Shown: positions 38,513-47,651, counted from the first letter of the stretch. The stretch: 64,000 nt of DNA from Fodinibius salicampi (GCF_039545095.1 NZ_BAABRS010000004.1:1-64000), one strand, 5' to 3'. Made by a program: numbers and translations. The notes: a model not told the origin generated them from the sequence alone.

Positions 38513-39517
38513 ATGGCACGTCCTGTAACTTTATTTACTGGTCAGTGGGCTGACTTATCATTGGAAACTATAGCAGAAAAGGCATCCTCTTGGGGGTACG
38601 ACGGACTGGAGCTTGCCTGTTGGGGAGATCATTTTAATGTTCAAAAGGCGCTCAGTGAAGATGGTTATTGCGAGCAGCGCAAAGAGTTGCTCGCCAAGTA
38701 TGATCTGAAGGTATGGTCGGTCAGTAATCACCTGGTGGGTCAGGCGGTTTGCGATCCCATCGATAAGCGACACAAGGAGATTCTTCCGGGCCGTATCTGG
38801 GGTGACGGTGAACCCGAACAGGTGCGCCAGCGGGCTGCAGAGGAAATAAAGGATACTGCAAGGGCAGCCGCTAAGCTGGGTGTCGATGTGGTAAATGGCT
38901 TTACCGGCAGTTCTATCTGGTCAAAGATGTATTCCTTTCCTCCGAATACGCCGGGATTAATTGACGAAGGATTCGAAGATTTTGCCAACCGCTGGAATCC
39001 CATCCTCGATGTATTTGATGATGTAGGCGTGCGCTTTGGTCTGGAAGTGCATCCTACCGAAATAGCCTTTGATATTGTAACGGCCGAGCGGGCTATTGAC
39101 GCACTGGACGGCAGAAAAGCTTTTGGATTTAACTACGATCCGAGCCATATGGGTTACCAGGGCGTAGATTATATCCAGTTTATCCGGGAATTCAGTGACC
39201 GTATTTATCACGCACATATGAAAGACGTATGGTGGTCTTCTGAAACCCGCCGTTCGGGAGTCTTTGGCGGACACCTGGAGTTTGGTGATGTTGACCGGTA
39301 CTGGGATTTTGTTTCTATCGGTCGCGGAAGGATTGACTTTGAGCGGGTGGTTCGCGCATTGAACCGCATTCAGTATGACGGGCCGCTTTCCGTTGAGTGG
39401 GAAGACAGCGGTATGGATCGTGAGTTTGGTGCCGAGGAATCTTGCCGATATGTTAAGAATATCGATTTCCCCGCTGCCGAAGGGGCCTTTGATTCCGCCT
39501 TTTCCGAAAACGACTAA
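38513..39517 (+). CDS. Sugar phosphate isomerase/epimerase-like TIM-barrel protein
   Basis: The 334-residue cytosolic protein matches the AP-endonuclease-2/xylose isomerase-like barrel. Likely metal ligands are E178 (FGLEVHP), D209 and H212 ([10 protein letters not shown]), H235 (HAHMKD) and E295 (LSVEWED). Such enzymes isomerise or epimerise sugars, inositol derivatives or hydroxypyruvate. No signal peptide is seen, unlike most later enzymes in this cluster. It opens a plus-strand sugar-acid gene cluster (38.5-47.3 kb) but is separated from it by 1.1 kb and a terminator, so co-regulation is only suggested. Confidence 0.88.
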   Translation: MARPVTLFTGQWADLSLETIAEKASSWGYDGLELACWGDHFNVQKALSEDGYCEQRKELLAKYDLKVWSVSNHLVGQAVCDPIDKRHKEILPGRIWGDGEPEQVRQRAAEEIKDTARAAAKLGVDVVNGFTGSSIWSKMYSFPPNTPGLIDEGFEDFANRWNPILDVFDDVGVRFGLEVHPTEIAFDIVTAERAIDALDGRKAFGFNYDPSHMGYQGVDYIQFIREFSDRIYHAHMKDVWWSSETRRSGVFGGHLEFGDVDRYWDFVSIGRGRIDFERVVRALNRIQYDGPLSVEWEDSGMDREFGAEESCRYVKNIDFPAAEGAFDSAFSEND

Positions 39518-39528
39518 ATATTAGTCAG

Positions 39529-39570
39529 GGCCGTATCCTCTCCTTCAGGAAATGGATACGGCCATTTTTA
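39529..39570 (+). terminator. Terminator of the TIM-barrel isomerase gene
   Basis: GGCCGTATCC (39529-39538) pairs perfectly with GGATACGGCC (39554-39563), followed by ATTTTTATTT. It lies 12 nt past the stop. Confidence 0.88.
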
Positions 39571-39902
39571 TTTAATCTGGTAGGCAGTATTTGGGATAAC
39601 GGAGAAAATAAAGTGAATCGTTATTCTGATTAAATAGATACTTCTTTATTCTTCAATTTATCATCCTGTTAGTAAATATTTCTTTGTAGTGGGAATACCG
39701 TTCCCGTTTATGATGATTTTTTGGAGGCTTTGGTTTGCCACTTTTGGCAAATGGCAGAATGCGGATAATCCGGTACAAATGCCCACTTAATTATTGACAC
39801 CATTGCCGATATTCGGTAGTCAGTTTGGTATATGGATTAATCGATTTACTGCAAAACTTTACTTATAAATTTGCAGCTGGGACTCTATTCCAGGTATCCT
39901 GA

Positions 39903-40040
39903 TTCCAAGGCATATCATATAATGATAATGATGTGTATGAGATTGCGCAAAGGCTGAACGTTCGCTCCTCATTAAATCAGATGCGCAACCAATTTTTTTA
40001 TTTGCAATATTTTTTAGAAAAGAGAAAAATATTTGAATAA
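39903..40040 (+). pseudogene. Possible remnant of an ECF sigma factor C-terminus
   Basis: In this frame the residues read FQGISYNDND, VYEIAQRLNVRSSLNQMRNQ and FFYLQYFLEKRKIFE. The order resembles sigma-70 region 4 of Bacteroidota ECF factors: a YFxGxSY start, EIAxRLN, a recognition helix, then a YLxxFLEK tail. A TGA lies immediately upstream and no start codon is available. Alignment to real families is needed; a chance resemblance is possible. Confidence 0.35.
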
Positions 40041-40345
40041 GACTCTGTAAATAATATTTTCTTTGTGGTGGATGGACAAGGGATAAGCGTATTAGTATCA
40101 GAAGCTTGAGGGAATAAGTATCGCTTACCAAGCTTTCGAAGGGTATGTATATTAATCTTTCGTTTCCCAATGGTAACATTTGTATCGGATTAACAATGGA
40201 ATCATGAAAAAATCGCACAAAGATTTTTTAAGGGATAGGGCATTATTAACGGTTATATCAGCGATTGGGATATTAGCCTTCGAATTGGACAGAAGCTTTT
40301 TCCACTAATTATTTATTTATAAGGATACCGGTACAATAAGGATAA

Positions 40346-40591
40346 AATATAGTCCATTGCTATCGCTGGAATGATTATGGTGTTTTTGAGCTGAAGCCTA
40401 ATCCATCCGATGAAGAATTTCTTACACCGGTTACGGGAATATATAAAAGTGAAGGATATTATTTGGGAAACCCTATTCGCTACCGGTTATATCATAGGGT
40501 TGCGGAAGAGGTGAAACTTGGCTCCAGAGAAGTAACTCAGCTGTGTTCTGTTTTGCTGGTCGACCTGCCAGTTATTTTTACATCTGTTTAA
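40346..40591 (+). pseudogene. Unrecognised open stretch without start codon
   Basis: Eighty-one codons run without a stop from just after TAA (40343-40345) to TAA (40589-40591), with protein-like composition: VHCYRWNDYGVFELKPNP, EEFLTPVTGIYKSEGYYLG and NPIRYRLYHRVAEEVKLG. No ATG, and no plausible GTG or TTG near its beginning, lies in frame. I do not recognise the family. The 34-codon frame at 40204-40308 may be the start of the same dead gene in another frame. Confidence 0.3.
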
Positions 40592-40625
40592 TCAAAAACA
40601 ACAACTAGAAATATATAGAAAATAC

Positions 40626-41567
40626 ATGATGAAATATTTAAAGTTTATTCCAGTACTCCTTCTAATGTTTTGTGTCTGCTTTCAATATCAGTCGGAAGCG
40701 CAAACAATACCCAAAGAACGGCTCATTGCTTTAACTCCGGAGTGGGAGGGGGAACGCTTTGATGACGGCCGTCCCCGGGTGCCCGACAGTATTCTTGAAC
40801 GTATGGAGCACGTCACGATTGAAGAAGCGTGGGGTATTATTCGGGAAGAAGGCTACCATAACCAGTTTGAGGGTGGTAAATGGGAGATTCTGCATCCAGA
40901 AGAACCCATTGTGGGCAGGGCTTTGACGGCGACCTATACGCCGGCGCGTCCTGCGGTACAGAAGCAAATTGTAGACCAGGGCGAAGAGGCAGGGCGTTCA
41001 GGTCCGCCTAATACCTGGCCTATCGATATGCTTGAAAAGGGGGATGTCTATATCGCGGACGGCTATGGCAAGGTGAAGGATGGTACGCTGATTGGGGATC
41101 GGCTGGGAAATACTATTTACGCGAATTCCGGCAATGGAGTGGTTTTTCACGGTTCCTCCAGGGATCGGGAAGGGCTGTCAGAAATTGAAGGCTTTAATGC
41201 TTTTGTTCGCGCCTGGCATCCCTCATTTATACAGGAAATGATGCTAATTGGATTGAATACGCCCACGCGCATCGGTTCTGTTACGGTTATGCCGGGCGAT
41301 GTGGTATTGGCCAAGAAAGAAGGGGTTATTTTTATTCCTGCACACTTGGCAGAGAAAGTGGTCGATCAGTCTGAGGTTATTCGAACCCAGGATACTTTCG
41401 CACACCAGCGGGTCCGCGAAGGGACATATACTGCTGGGCAAATGGATACCGAGTGGACGGATGCTATCGAGGAGAATTTTGAAAACTGGGTAGAAGAAAA
41501 TACCCAATACCTAAAAGAAGAGATAGGTATTAGTCAGGTGACAATAGATAGCATACTAGACGACTAA
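40626..41567 (+). CDS. Exported RraA-like / class II pyruvate aldolase-like protein
   Basis: The 313-residue protein has a signal peptide (FIPVLLLMFCVCFQYQSEA, cleavage near residue 25). The RraA fold is recognisable in GRALTATYTPARPA, the DRLGNTIYANSGNGVVFHG run and R179-D180 (GSSRD), the pair that binds metal and substrate in HMG/CHA aldolases and related oxaloacetate decarboxylases. RNase E inhibition is unlikely for an exported protein. The C-terminal 60 residues are an acidic helical extension. It lies 58 nt upstream of the first enolase-superfamily gene, suggesting cleavage of a keto acid made by that enzyme (inference). Confidence 0.86.
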   Translation: MMKYLKFIPVLLLMFCVCFQYQSEAQTIPKERLIALTPEWEGERFDDGRPRVPDSILERMEHVTIEEAWGIIREEGYHNQFEGGKWEILHPEEPIVGRALTATYTPARPAVQKQIVDQGEEAGRSGPPNTWPIDMLEKGDVYIADGYGKVKDGTLIGDRLGNTIYANSGNGVVFHGSSRDREGLSEIEGFNAFVRAWHPSFIQEMMLIGLNTPTRIGSVTVMPGDVVLAKKEGVIFIPAHLAEKVVDQSEVIRTQDTFAHQRVREGTYTAGQMDTEWTDAIEENFENWVEENTQYLKEEIGISQVTIDSILDD

Positions 41568-41625
41568 TGACTTAATACGCTACAAAATTTATTATAACCA
41601 TAAGGGGATATAGAGATATAGGATT

Positions 41626-43053
41626 ATGAAAAAAAATAATAAATCAGATAAAAAAGGAACTGATCGACGTGACTTTTTAAAGAAGGCCGGAATGGGAGGG
41701 CTTGGACTTGGTTCCCTGCTGATGGCTCCTTATCGAAACCAGATTGAACATGCGACTTCCAGGGTTAACCGGAACTCGGCTCCCTCAGATTTGGAGATTA
41801 CGGATATGCGTATTGCCGAGATTGATGGTATTCCTTTTCGAACTCCCATCATTCGCATCGATACCAACCAGGGAATATCGGGATTCGGTGAAGTGCGGGA
41901 TGCTGGTGATCCTCGCTATGCGTTGATGTTAAAAAGCAGAATATTAGGCAAAAATCCCTGTAATGTTGAAAAGATATTTAAAATTATCCGTCAATTTGGC
42001 CATCATGGACGCCAGGGGGGCGGGGTTTCCGGAGTAGAAACAGCTCTGTGGGACCTCACAGGAAAAGCCTATGGCGTACCGGTATACCAGCTATTGGGCG
42101 GAAAATATCGTGATCGGGTGCGTCTTTATGCCGATACAGCAGGGGCGGATGATCCCCATATTTTTGCTAAACGGATGCAAAAAACGCGTGTGGATAAAGG
42201 ATATACCGCTTTAAAGATGGACATCGGTATTGGCTTAGTGGCTGATATTCCCGGAACATTAACCAATACGCATGCCCATGCACCGGTAGGTAGTCGCGAT
42301 CTTCAAAGTCAGTATTCTGGCACGCCCGGAGAATACGGCCAAATTGATCATCCATTCACGCGTGTTCAGATTACGGAAAAAGGACTTGATGCCCTTGAGG
42401 AGTACGTCAAGGTAATGCGCGATACCATTGGCTATGAAATTCCTCTGGGGATCGATCATACCGGTCATTTTGATGTGGATGAAGCCATCAAGCTGGCCCG
42501 CCGTCTGGAACCCTATACGCTGGCTTATCTGGAAGATACGATTGCCTGGCAGTGGATTGATAAATGGAAGGAAATTACGAATTCAACTACTACTCCAACT
42601 ATGACCGGCGAAGATATTTTTGGCCTTGAAGGAGGATTTAAGGAAATAATCGACAAACAGGCTGTAAATATGGTTCATCCTGATCTGGGATCAGCTGGCG
42701 GAATATTAGAAACAAAGCGTATTGGGGATTACGCCGAACAGGGCGGATTGGCAATGTATCTGCATTATGCGGGATCTCCTATCGGATTCTTTGCTTCGGT
42801 CCATGCAGCAGCGGCTACTCAGAATTTTGTAGCCCTCGAGCATCACTCTGTTGAAAACGACAACTGGTACAGCCTTATATCGGATGATACCGTTGTGTTT
42901 GATGAAGGTTATGTACCGGTACCGGAAAAACCGGGACTGGGTTTCGAGCTTAATATGGAAGCTATTAAAGAGAATCTGACCGATGAATCAGGATTCTTTG
43001 AACCTACTCCGGAATGGAACGAAGCCCGGTCGTGGGATAGGCTATGGAGTTAA
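41626..43053 (+). CDS. Tat-exported mandelate racemase/muconate lactonizing-like enzyme, copy 1
   Basis: The 475-residue protein has a Tat signal, DRRDFLKKAG (R14-R15) followed by a glycine-rich hydrophobic stretch. The mature enzyme is an enolase-superfamily barrel: K197-M-D199 on strand two, metal ligands D277 (GIDHTG), E303 (YLEDT) and E329 (TGEDIF), with D353 and H380 as possible bases. Such enzymes abstract a proton next to a carboxylate; many dehydrate sugar acids. Export of this superfamily is uncommon. Copy 2 lies beyond the BASS transporter gene; the two align end to end. Confidence 0.9.
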   Translation: MKKNNKSDKKGTDRRDFLKKAGMGGLGLGSLLMAPYRNQIEHATSRVNRNSAPSDLEITDMRIAEIDGIPFRTPIIRIDTNQGISGFGEVRDAGDPRYALMLKSRILGKNPCNVEKIFKIIRQFGHHGRQGGGVSGVETALWDLTGKAYGVPVYQLLGGKYRDRVRLYADTAGADDPHIFAKRMQKTRVDKGYTALKMDIGIGLVADIPGTLTNTHAHAPVGSRDLQSQYSGTPGEYGQIDHPFTRVQITEKGLDALEEYVKVMRDTIGYEIPLGIDHTGHFDVDEAIKLARRLEPYTLAYLEDTIAWQWIDKWKEITNSTTTPTMTGEDIFGLEGGFKEIIDKQAVNMVHPDLGSAGGILETKRIGDYAEQGGLAMYLHYAGSPIGFFASVHAAAATQNFVALEHHSVENDNWYSLISDDTVVFDEGYVPVPEKPGLGFELNMEAIKENLTDESGFFEPTPEWNEARSWDRLWS

Positions 43054-43185
43054 CCTTAACCAGATATTTGATCCGTGTTTTTTAAAATGAGCTATGAGAT
43101 CGGATAAACGGTAAAAATTATATCGGTCCATCGGGACTCAATCCTTAATAATCTGCATAAAAAATTAAAGATATAAACTCACGTA

Positions 43186-44337
43186 TTGATGAAGAATATA
43201 TATAAAGTACTTCTGTATCTAAGTCTCGGCTGCTTTATCTCATTATTATTGTTGTATCTGTTGGGTTATGGTGCCGGAGCGATAGGGCCGCTTATGGTAT
43301 TCATGTTTGTGTCTCTGGCACTGGGGGTTCGGGGAACGGATACCTTATTTAAGTCCTTTGCCTTCTCCATATGGATTTTTGCATCTGTTACTTTTGCCAT
43401 GTTTTATCCGGGACTTATTGTGGAGGTCGGCGGTTTTGATACCAGTCAGCTCATCGTACCGCTTATTCAGCTCATTATGTTTGGCATGGGTACCCAGCTG
43501 AGCCTGCAAGATTTTGCTGGGGTCTTAAAGAAGCCACGCGGTGTACTGGTGGGACTGGTTTGTCAATTTTCCATCATGCCCATAGTAGGTATTAGCCTGG
43601 CATTGGCGTTTAATTTTCCGGCTGAAATTGCCGCCGGTGTTGTACTTATTGGCTCGTGTCCTGGTGGGGTAGCTTCTAACGTAATGGCCTTTATAGCGGA
43701 GGCCGATCTGGCCCTGTCGATTACTCTAACAGCCGTGGCAACGATGGTTTCCCCGTTTATGACTCCTTTCCTTATGCAGTTACTGGCTGGTCAGTTTGTG
43801 CCAATTGATGCTTTTGGGATGATGCTCAGCATTTTAAATATGATTATCCTGCCCATTGTAGTAGGATTGTTGTTTAATCATTTCTTGCACGGTAAAGCCA
43901 AATGGCTGGACGATATTATGCCGGTGGTTTCAATGGTCGGTATTGCGGTGATTATTACGGTCATTACCGCTGCAGGCCGTGATTCACTGGTCGCCATAGG
44001 CATGTTGCTGGTATTAGCGGCAATCATACACAATGCTGCCGGTTATTTATTTGGCTATTGGGGTGCCAGGTTAATGGGTATGGATGAAAAATCCTGTCGG
44101 ACTATTGCCTTTGAGGTTGGAATGCAAAATGGGGGTATGGCTTCGGGACTCGCTGCAGAAATGGGTAAGATAGCGACCGTAGGTCTGGCTCCGGCTGTCT
44201 TTGGTCCGTGGATGAATGTTTCGGGTTCCACACTGGCTAACTGGTGGCGCCGTAAGGCACTAAAAGAAGAAGATACGGAAAAGGCCAATGTTAGTGCAGC
44301 CGGCATCCAGCAGCAGGCAAATGAAATAAATAGCTAG
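43186..44337 (+). CDS. Bile acid:sodium symporter (BASS) family transporter
   Basis: The 383-residue membrane protein has about ten to twelve helices. The core carries PLIQLIMFGMGTQLSLQDF and SCPGGVASNVMAFIAEADLALS, the sodium-binding motif of SBF/BASS carriers, plus FEVGMQNGGMASGLA in the second repeat. Two extra N-terminal helices precede the core. Relatives import pyruvate, other keto acids or bile acids with sodium. It sits 46 nt before the second enolase-superfamily gene and between the two Tat-exported enzymes, so I infer it takes up their product. Confidence 0.9.
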   Translation: MMKNIYKVLLYLSLGCFISLLLLYLLGYGAGAIGPLMVFMFVSLALGVRGTDTLFKSFAFSIWIFASVTFAMFYPGLIVEVGGFDTSQLIVPLIQLIMFGMGTQLSLQDFAGVLKKPRGVLVGLVCQFSIMPIVGISLALAFNFPAEIAAGVVLIGSCPGGVASNVMAFIAEADLALSITLTAVATMVSPFMTPFLMQLLAGQFVPIDAFGMMLSILNMIILPIVVGLLFNHFLHGKAKWLDDIMPVVSMVGIAVIITVITAAGRDSLVAIGMLLVLAAIIHNAAGYLFGYWGARLMGMDEKSCRTIAFEVGMQNGGMASGLAAEMGKIATVGLAPAVFGPWMNVSGSTLANWWRRKALKEEDTEKANVSAAGIQQQANEINS

Positions 44338-44383
44338 CCGGTGATTTGGTAGCTAAGAATTTAATTCAGAGAGTATCGATATT

Positions 44384-45781
44384 ATGAAGGATAAAAAGAA
44401 AGGAAATAGCCGTAGAAACTTTCTCAAAAATATGGGGATAGGGGGGCTAAGTATGGCTGGGATGTCGATGCCATTCATAGGAGATCAGGTAGCATACGCG
44501 ACGCAAAACGTAAAACGAAATTCCAGTCCTTCTGATCTGAAAATTACGGATCTCCGGGTAACCCGTGTACTTAGAACGCCCATTATAAGAATTTATACGA
44601 ATCAGGATATAGTCGGACACGGAGATGTGCGGGATATTGGAGACTATCGCTATGCCCTGATGCTTAAAAGTCGGATCTTGGGTGAAAATCCTTGCAATGT
44701 TGAGAAGCTATTTAAGTTGATCAGCCAATTTGGTCACCACGGTCGTCAGGGTGGTGGGGTTTCGGGCGTAGAAACAGCACTGTGGGATCTGGCCGGAAAA
44801 GCTTACGGCGTACCGGTATATCAGTTACTGGGTGGCAAATATCGGGATAAAGTTCGTATCTACTGCGATACGACCATGTCCCAGGATCCCCAGGAGTACG
44901 CCCGTCGCATGCAGGAACGGGTTGATGCAGGTTACACTTCTCTGAAAATGGATATAGGAATTAACCTGATTGAAGATGTAGAAGGTGCACTCGTCAATGC
45001 GGAATTCTGGAAGAACCAGCCGGGTGGACTAAGCGGATGGAACAGCATACCCGGGAGTTATGCAAACACCGAACATCCCTTTACCCGGGTTCAGGTAACT
45101 GAGAAGGGGATAGATAAACTGATGGAATACATTGATGTCATGCGCTCAAAAATTGGTTATGAAATCCCTATGGGTACAGATCATTGGGGACATTTTGGAG
45201 TAAATGAAGCTATAAAACTGGCACGCGCCGCCGAGCCTTATAACTTGGCCTATATGGAAGATCTTATTCCATGGACCTACACCGACCAATGGCGGAAAAT
45301 AACCGAATCAACAACGACTCCTACTCAGACCGGCGAAGATATTTATATGCTCAATGGGGGTTTTAAAGAGCTCATTGATAAGCAGGCGGTTAATGTCATT
45401 CATCCAGATCCCGTTGGTTGCGGAGGATTATTAGAGACCAAGAAAATAGGAGACTATGCTCAGCAGCATGGTATCCCGATGCAGCTGCATCATGCATCCT
45501 CACCGGTCTCATTTTTTGGAGCCGTTCATGCCGCTGCTGCTACCGAAAATTTTCTCTGGCTGGAGCATCACTTTGTGGATACCCCTTGGTATGATGACTT
45601 GGTAACAGGCATAGAAAAGCCGATTGTGCAGGATGGATACGTTCCCGTTCCTGAAAAACCGGGTATAGGTGTTGAACTAAACGAAGAGGTGGTTAAAGAA
45701 CACATGGATCCTGAAATCGGATTTTTTGAACCCACCCCGGAATGGGACGAATCACAATCATGGGATCGTTTGTGGAGTTAA
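44384..45781 (+). CDS. Tat-exported mandelate racemase/muconate lactonizing-like enzyme, copy 2
   Basis: The 465-residue paralogue of copy 1 begins with a Tat signal NSRRNFLKNMG (R10-R11). Catalytic landmarks are kept: K188-M-D190, metal ligands D266 (GTDHWG), E292 (YMEDL) and E318 (TGEDIY), then D342 and H369-H370. Copy 1 has HY where copy 2 has HH, and GIDHTG where this has GTDHWG, so substrates may differ. The duplication probably predates this locus, since the DNA has diverged well beyond recent tandem copies. The epimerase gene follows after 99 nt. Confidence 0.9.
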   Translation: MKDKKKGNSRRNFLKNMGIGGLSMAGMSMPFIGDQVAYATQNVKRNSSPSDLKITDLRVTRVLRTPIIRIYTNQDIVGHGDVRDIGDYRYALMLKSRILGENPCNVEKLFKLISQFGHHGRQGGGVSGVETALWDLAGKAYGVPVYQLLGGKYRDKVRIYCDTTMSQDPQEYARRMQERVDAGYTSLKMDIGINLIEDVEGALVNAEFWKNQPGGLSGWNSIPGSYANTEHPFTRVQVTEKGIDKLMEYIDVMRSKIGYEIPMGTDHWGHFGVNEAIKLARAAEPYNLAYMEDLIPWTYTDQWRKITESTTTPTQTGEDIYMLNGGFKELIDKQAVNVIHPDPVGCGGLLETKKIGDYAQQHGIPMQLHHASSPVSFFGAVHAAAATENFLWLEHHFVDTPWYDDLVTGIEKPIVQDGYVPVPEKPGIGVELNEEVVKEHMDPEIGFFEPTPEWDESQSWDRLWS

Positions 45782-45880
45782 GTTTCAAATACAATAGAAC
45801 AGACTGGGTATCTGAGTTATTTCAGATAGTCGATTTGGCTAGAGCCTCTAAATAAAAAATTCAGATTTTAAGGGATATTT

Positions 45881-47251
45881 ATGGTAAGAGATCAATGGAG
45901 GAGAATTATGTTAACTGGATTAAACTTGGTACTGGTCACAATATTGGTAGCCAGCTGCCAGAGCCAAGAGACAGAAGAGGAGGCAAGTGATGACGTTCAG
46001 TATGCAAATATTGCGGCAGAGATTGATAGTGTGCTGACTGATCAGTATCAGCTATGGTATCCCCGAACAGTTGATGAGGAGTATGGCGGTTTCCTGAGTC
46101 GCTTTACCAACGATTGGCAGCCCGAGGGCCCGCAGGATAAATTTATTGTTACACAGGCGCGACATGTTTGGGCCAGTTCCAAAATTGCGAAAACGGATAA
46201 AAACCACTCGGGAATGGAAAAGTATGGCAAGCACGGCTATCAATTTCTTAAGGATGTGATGTGGGATCGGGAGCATGGAGGGTTTTATGAGATGGTCAGC
46301 CGTGAGGGAGAAGTCATAACAGAAGAAGATGGAAGTATCCGGAAGCAACTTTACGGCAATGCTTTCGCCATTTATGGACTCGCTTCCTATAATCAGCTCT
46401 CGAAAAATGAAGAAGCATTGCATTTAGCGCAGGAAGCTTTCCAATGGTTGGAAGAGGGAGCATATGATACCAAACACGGCGGGTATTTTAATGATCTCAA
46501 CCGCAAGGGTCAGCCCATTGATTCCTCCTTCCCCAAGGATTATAACAGCAGCATTCATATGTTAGAAGCGTTGGCGGAACTGCACCAGGTATGGCCGGAC
46601 AGTTTGGTTCGGGAGCGGCTCCATGAAATGTTCCGGATTGTGCGGGACACAATTGTGACCGATAAAGGATATATGAACCTTTACTTTGCGGAGGATTGGT
46701 TGCCCATTGTTTACCAAGACTCTTCCAGAGAGGTACAGAAAGAAAACCTGGATGTAGACCATATTACTTTTGGACACGATATCGAAACAGCCTTTCTGCT
46801 TCTGGAAGCCGCACATTCTCTGGACTTTAGTGTCGATTCAACGCTGTCGCTTGCCAAGAAGATGGTCGATCATACCATTGATCACGGATGGGACGAAGAG
46901 GACGGCGGGATATACGATTACGGCTACTATTTTCAGGGAGACGATTCACTAACGGTAACCCAGACATCAAAAGAGTGGTGGTCGCAGGCCGAGGCCTTGC
47001 ACTCTTTGCTCATTATGGCCCGGTATTTCCCCGATGATCCTCGGAATTACTTTGATCGGTTTACAAGGCAATGGGAATATATTAAACAGTATATGCTTGA
47101 TTCGGAACATGGCGGATGGTACAGAAGTGGCATTGATGAAGATCCGGAGGCGGCAGAATCAACAAAAGCTTCCATATGGAAAGGGAATTATCATACAGTG
47201 AGATCTCTGCTCAGATCCAGAGATCTTCTCAGGGAAATGAATCAGCATTAG
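45881..47251 (+). CDS. AGE / cellobiose 2-epimerase-like lipoprotein
   Basis: The 456-residue protein has a lipoprotein signal with the lipobox ILVASC (C26); M10 is a possible later start. The mature part is an (alpha/alpha)6 barrel of the N-acylglucosamine 2-epimerase family. NSSIHMLEALAELHQ and ITFGHDIETAFLLLEAA hold the histidines that in cellobiose 2-epimerase shuttle the C2 proton, and WWSQAEALHSLL follows. It should epimerise the reducing end of a sugar outside the cytoplasm. As the last gene of the 40.6-47.3 kb cluster it fits a sugar-preparing step. Confidence 0.9.
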   Translation: MVRDQWRRIMLTGLNLVLVTILVASCQSQETEEEASDDVQYANIAAEIDSVLTDQYQLWYPRTVDEEYGGFLSRFTNDWQPEGPQDKFIVTQARHVWASSKIAKTDKNHSGMEKYGKHGYQFLKDVMWDREHGGFYEMVSREGEVITEEDGSIRKQLYGNAFAIYGLASYNQLSKNEEALHLAQEAFQWLEEGAYDTKHGGYFNDLNRKGQPIDSSFPKDYNSSIHMLEALAELHQVWPDSLVRERLHEMFRIVRDTIVTDKGYMNLYFAEDWLPIVYQDSSREVQKENLDVDHITFGHDIETAFLLLEAAHSLDFSVDSTLSLAKKMVDHTIDHGWDEEDGGIYDYGYYFQGDDSLTVTQTSKEWWSQAEALHSLLIMARYFPDDPRNYFDRFTRQWEYIKQYMLDSEHGGWYRSGIDEDPEAAESTKASIWKGNYHTVRSLLRSRDLLREMNQH

Positions 47252-47301
47252 GGAATATCCGGTAGGAAATGGATGGTATACAGATAAATTATTGTAAGTG
47301 T

Positions 47302-47520
47302 ATGTTTTTGGGGCGGTATTGGAGCTGCATTTTAATGATTGTTGTTTTCGTTGGCTGCCAGTCTGCGCAGGAACGCAATGACTGGGAAGCGTATAAGGTG
47401 GATTCCAAAAGCAGCAGTTTTTTCACTGGAACAAATAAATAAAGAAAAGATAGATTAGCTGGAAATTGGCTGTACTTACCGTAATGATGATTTATGCAGA
47501 TTAAGATCTGCCTACTCCAC
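47302..47520 (+). pseudogene. Decayed N-terminus of a PQQ-dependent dehydrogenase
   Basis: From ATG 47302 a lipoprotein signal (LMIVVFVGC) leads to NDWEAYKVDSKSSSF, the start of membrane-type PQQ dehydrogenases (usually DWPxYGGDxxGxRYSPLxQIN). The frame then stops at 47440. Removing one T from the six-T run at 47418-47423 restores FSLEQINKEKID, a TAG at 47456-47458 where these enzymes usually have Gln, then LEIGCTYRNDD, matching their QLEVAWTYRTGD. The remaining 600 or so residues are gone. The remnant ends in front of a sigma-factor fragment. Confidence 0.72.
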
Positions 47521-47537
47521 CTAACCTGGTTGTTTGA

Positions 47538-47651
47538 GAGAACAGAGGTAAAGAGACTGTCAAACAATTGGATATATCCGTTAATACCGTGGATACACAA
47601 ATATGCAGGGCATTGAAGACTTTGCGCGATAAGTTTTCATCCTTCCTTTAA
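47538..47651 (+). pseudogene. ECF sigma factor C-terminal fragment
   Basis: This frame, open after a TGA, reads KETVKQLDISVNTVDTQIC and RALKTLRDKF before TAA at 47649. It matches the recognition-helix end of sigma region 4.2 in Bacteroidota ECF factors (EIAEQLxISVNTVxTQIxRALKxLR). No regions 2 or 4.1 precede it; PQQ-dehydrogenase debris does. It is a severed gene end, not a functional gene. Confidence 0.72.

Larger units (their letters stand above)
39571..40625 (+). other. 1.05-kb gap holding gene remnants
   Basis: No intact gene is visible. On the plus strand there are three short coding-looking stretches: a possible sigma-factor C-terminus (39903-40040), a 34-codon frame from ATG 40204 (MKKSHKDFLRDRALL...), and an 81-codon open stretch without start (40346-40591). 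A small hairpin lies at 39734-39751. The 119-codon minus-strand frame at 39859-40218 shows no family residues. I read the gap as decayed coding DNA. Confidence 0.5.

Noticed and set aside
40626-41567. RNase E activity inhibitor
   Set aside because: The protein has the RraA fold but is exported and carries the R-D pair of aldolase/decarboxylase members, so inhibition of a cytosolic nuclease is unlikely.
47289-47600. 103-codon minus-strand frame after the epimerase gene
   Set aside because: The plus strand of the same stretch reads as PQQ-dehydrogenase and sigma-factor remnants, which explains it better.
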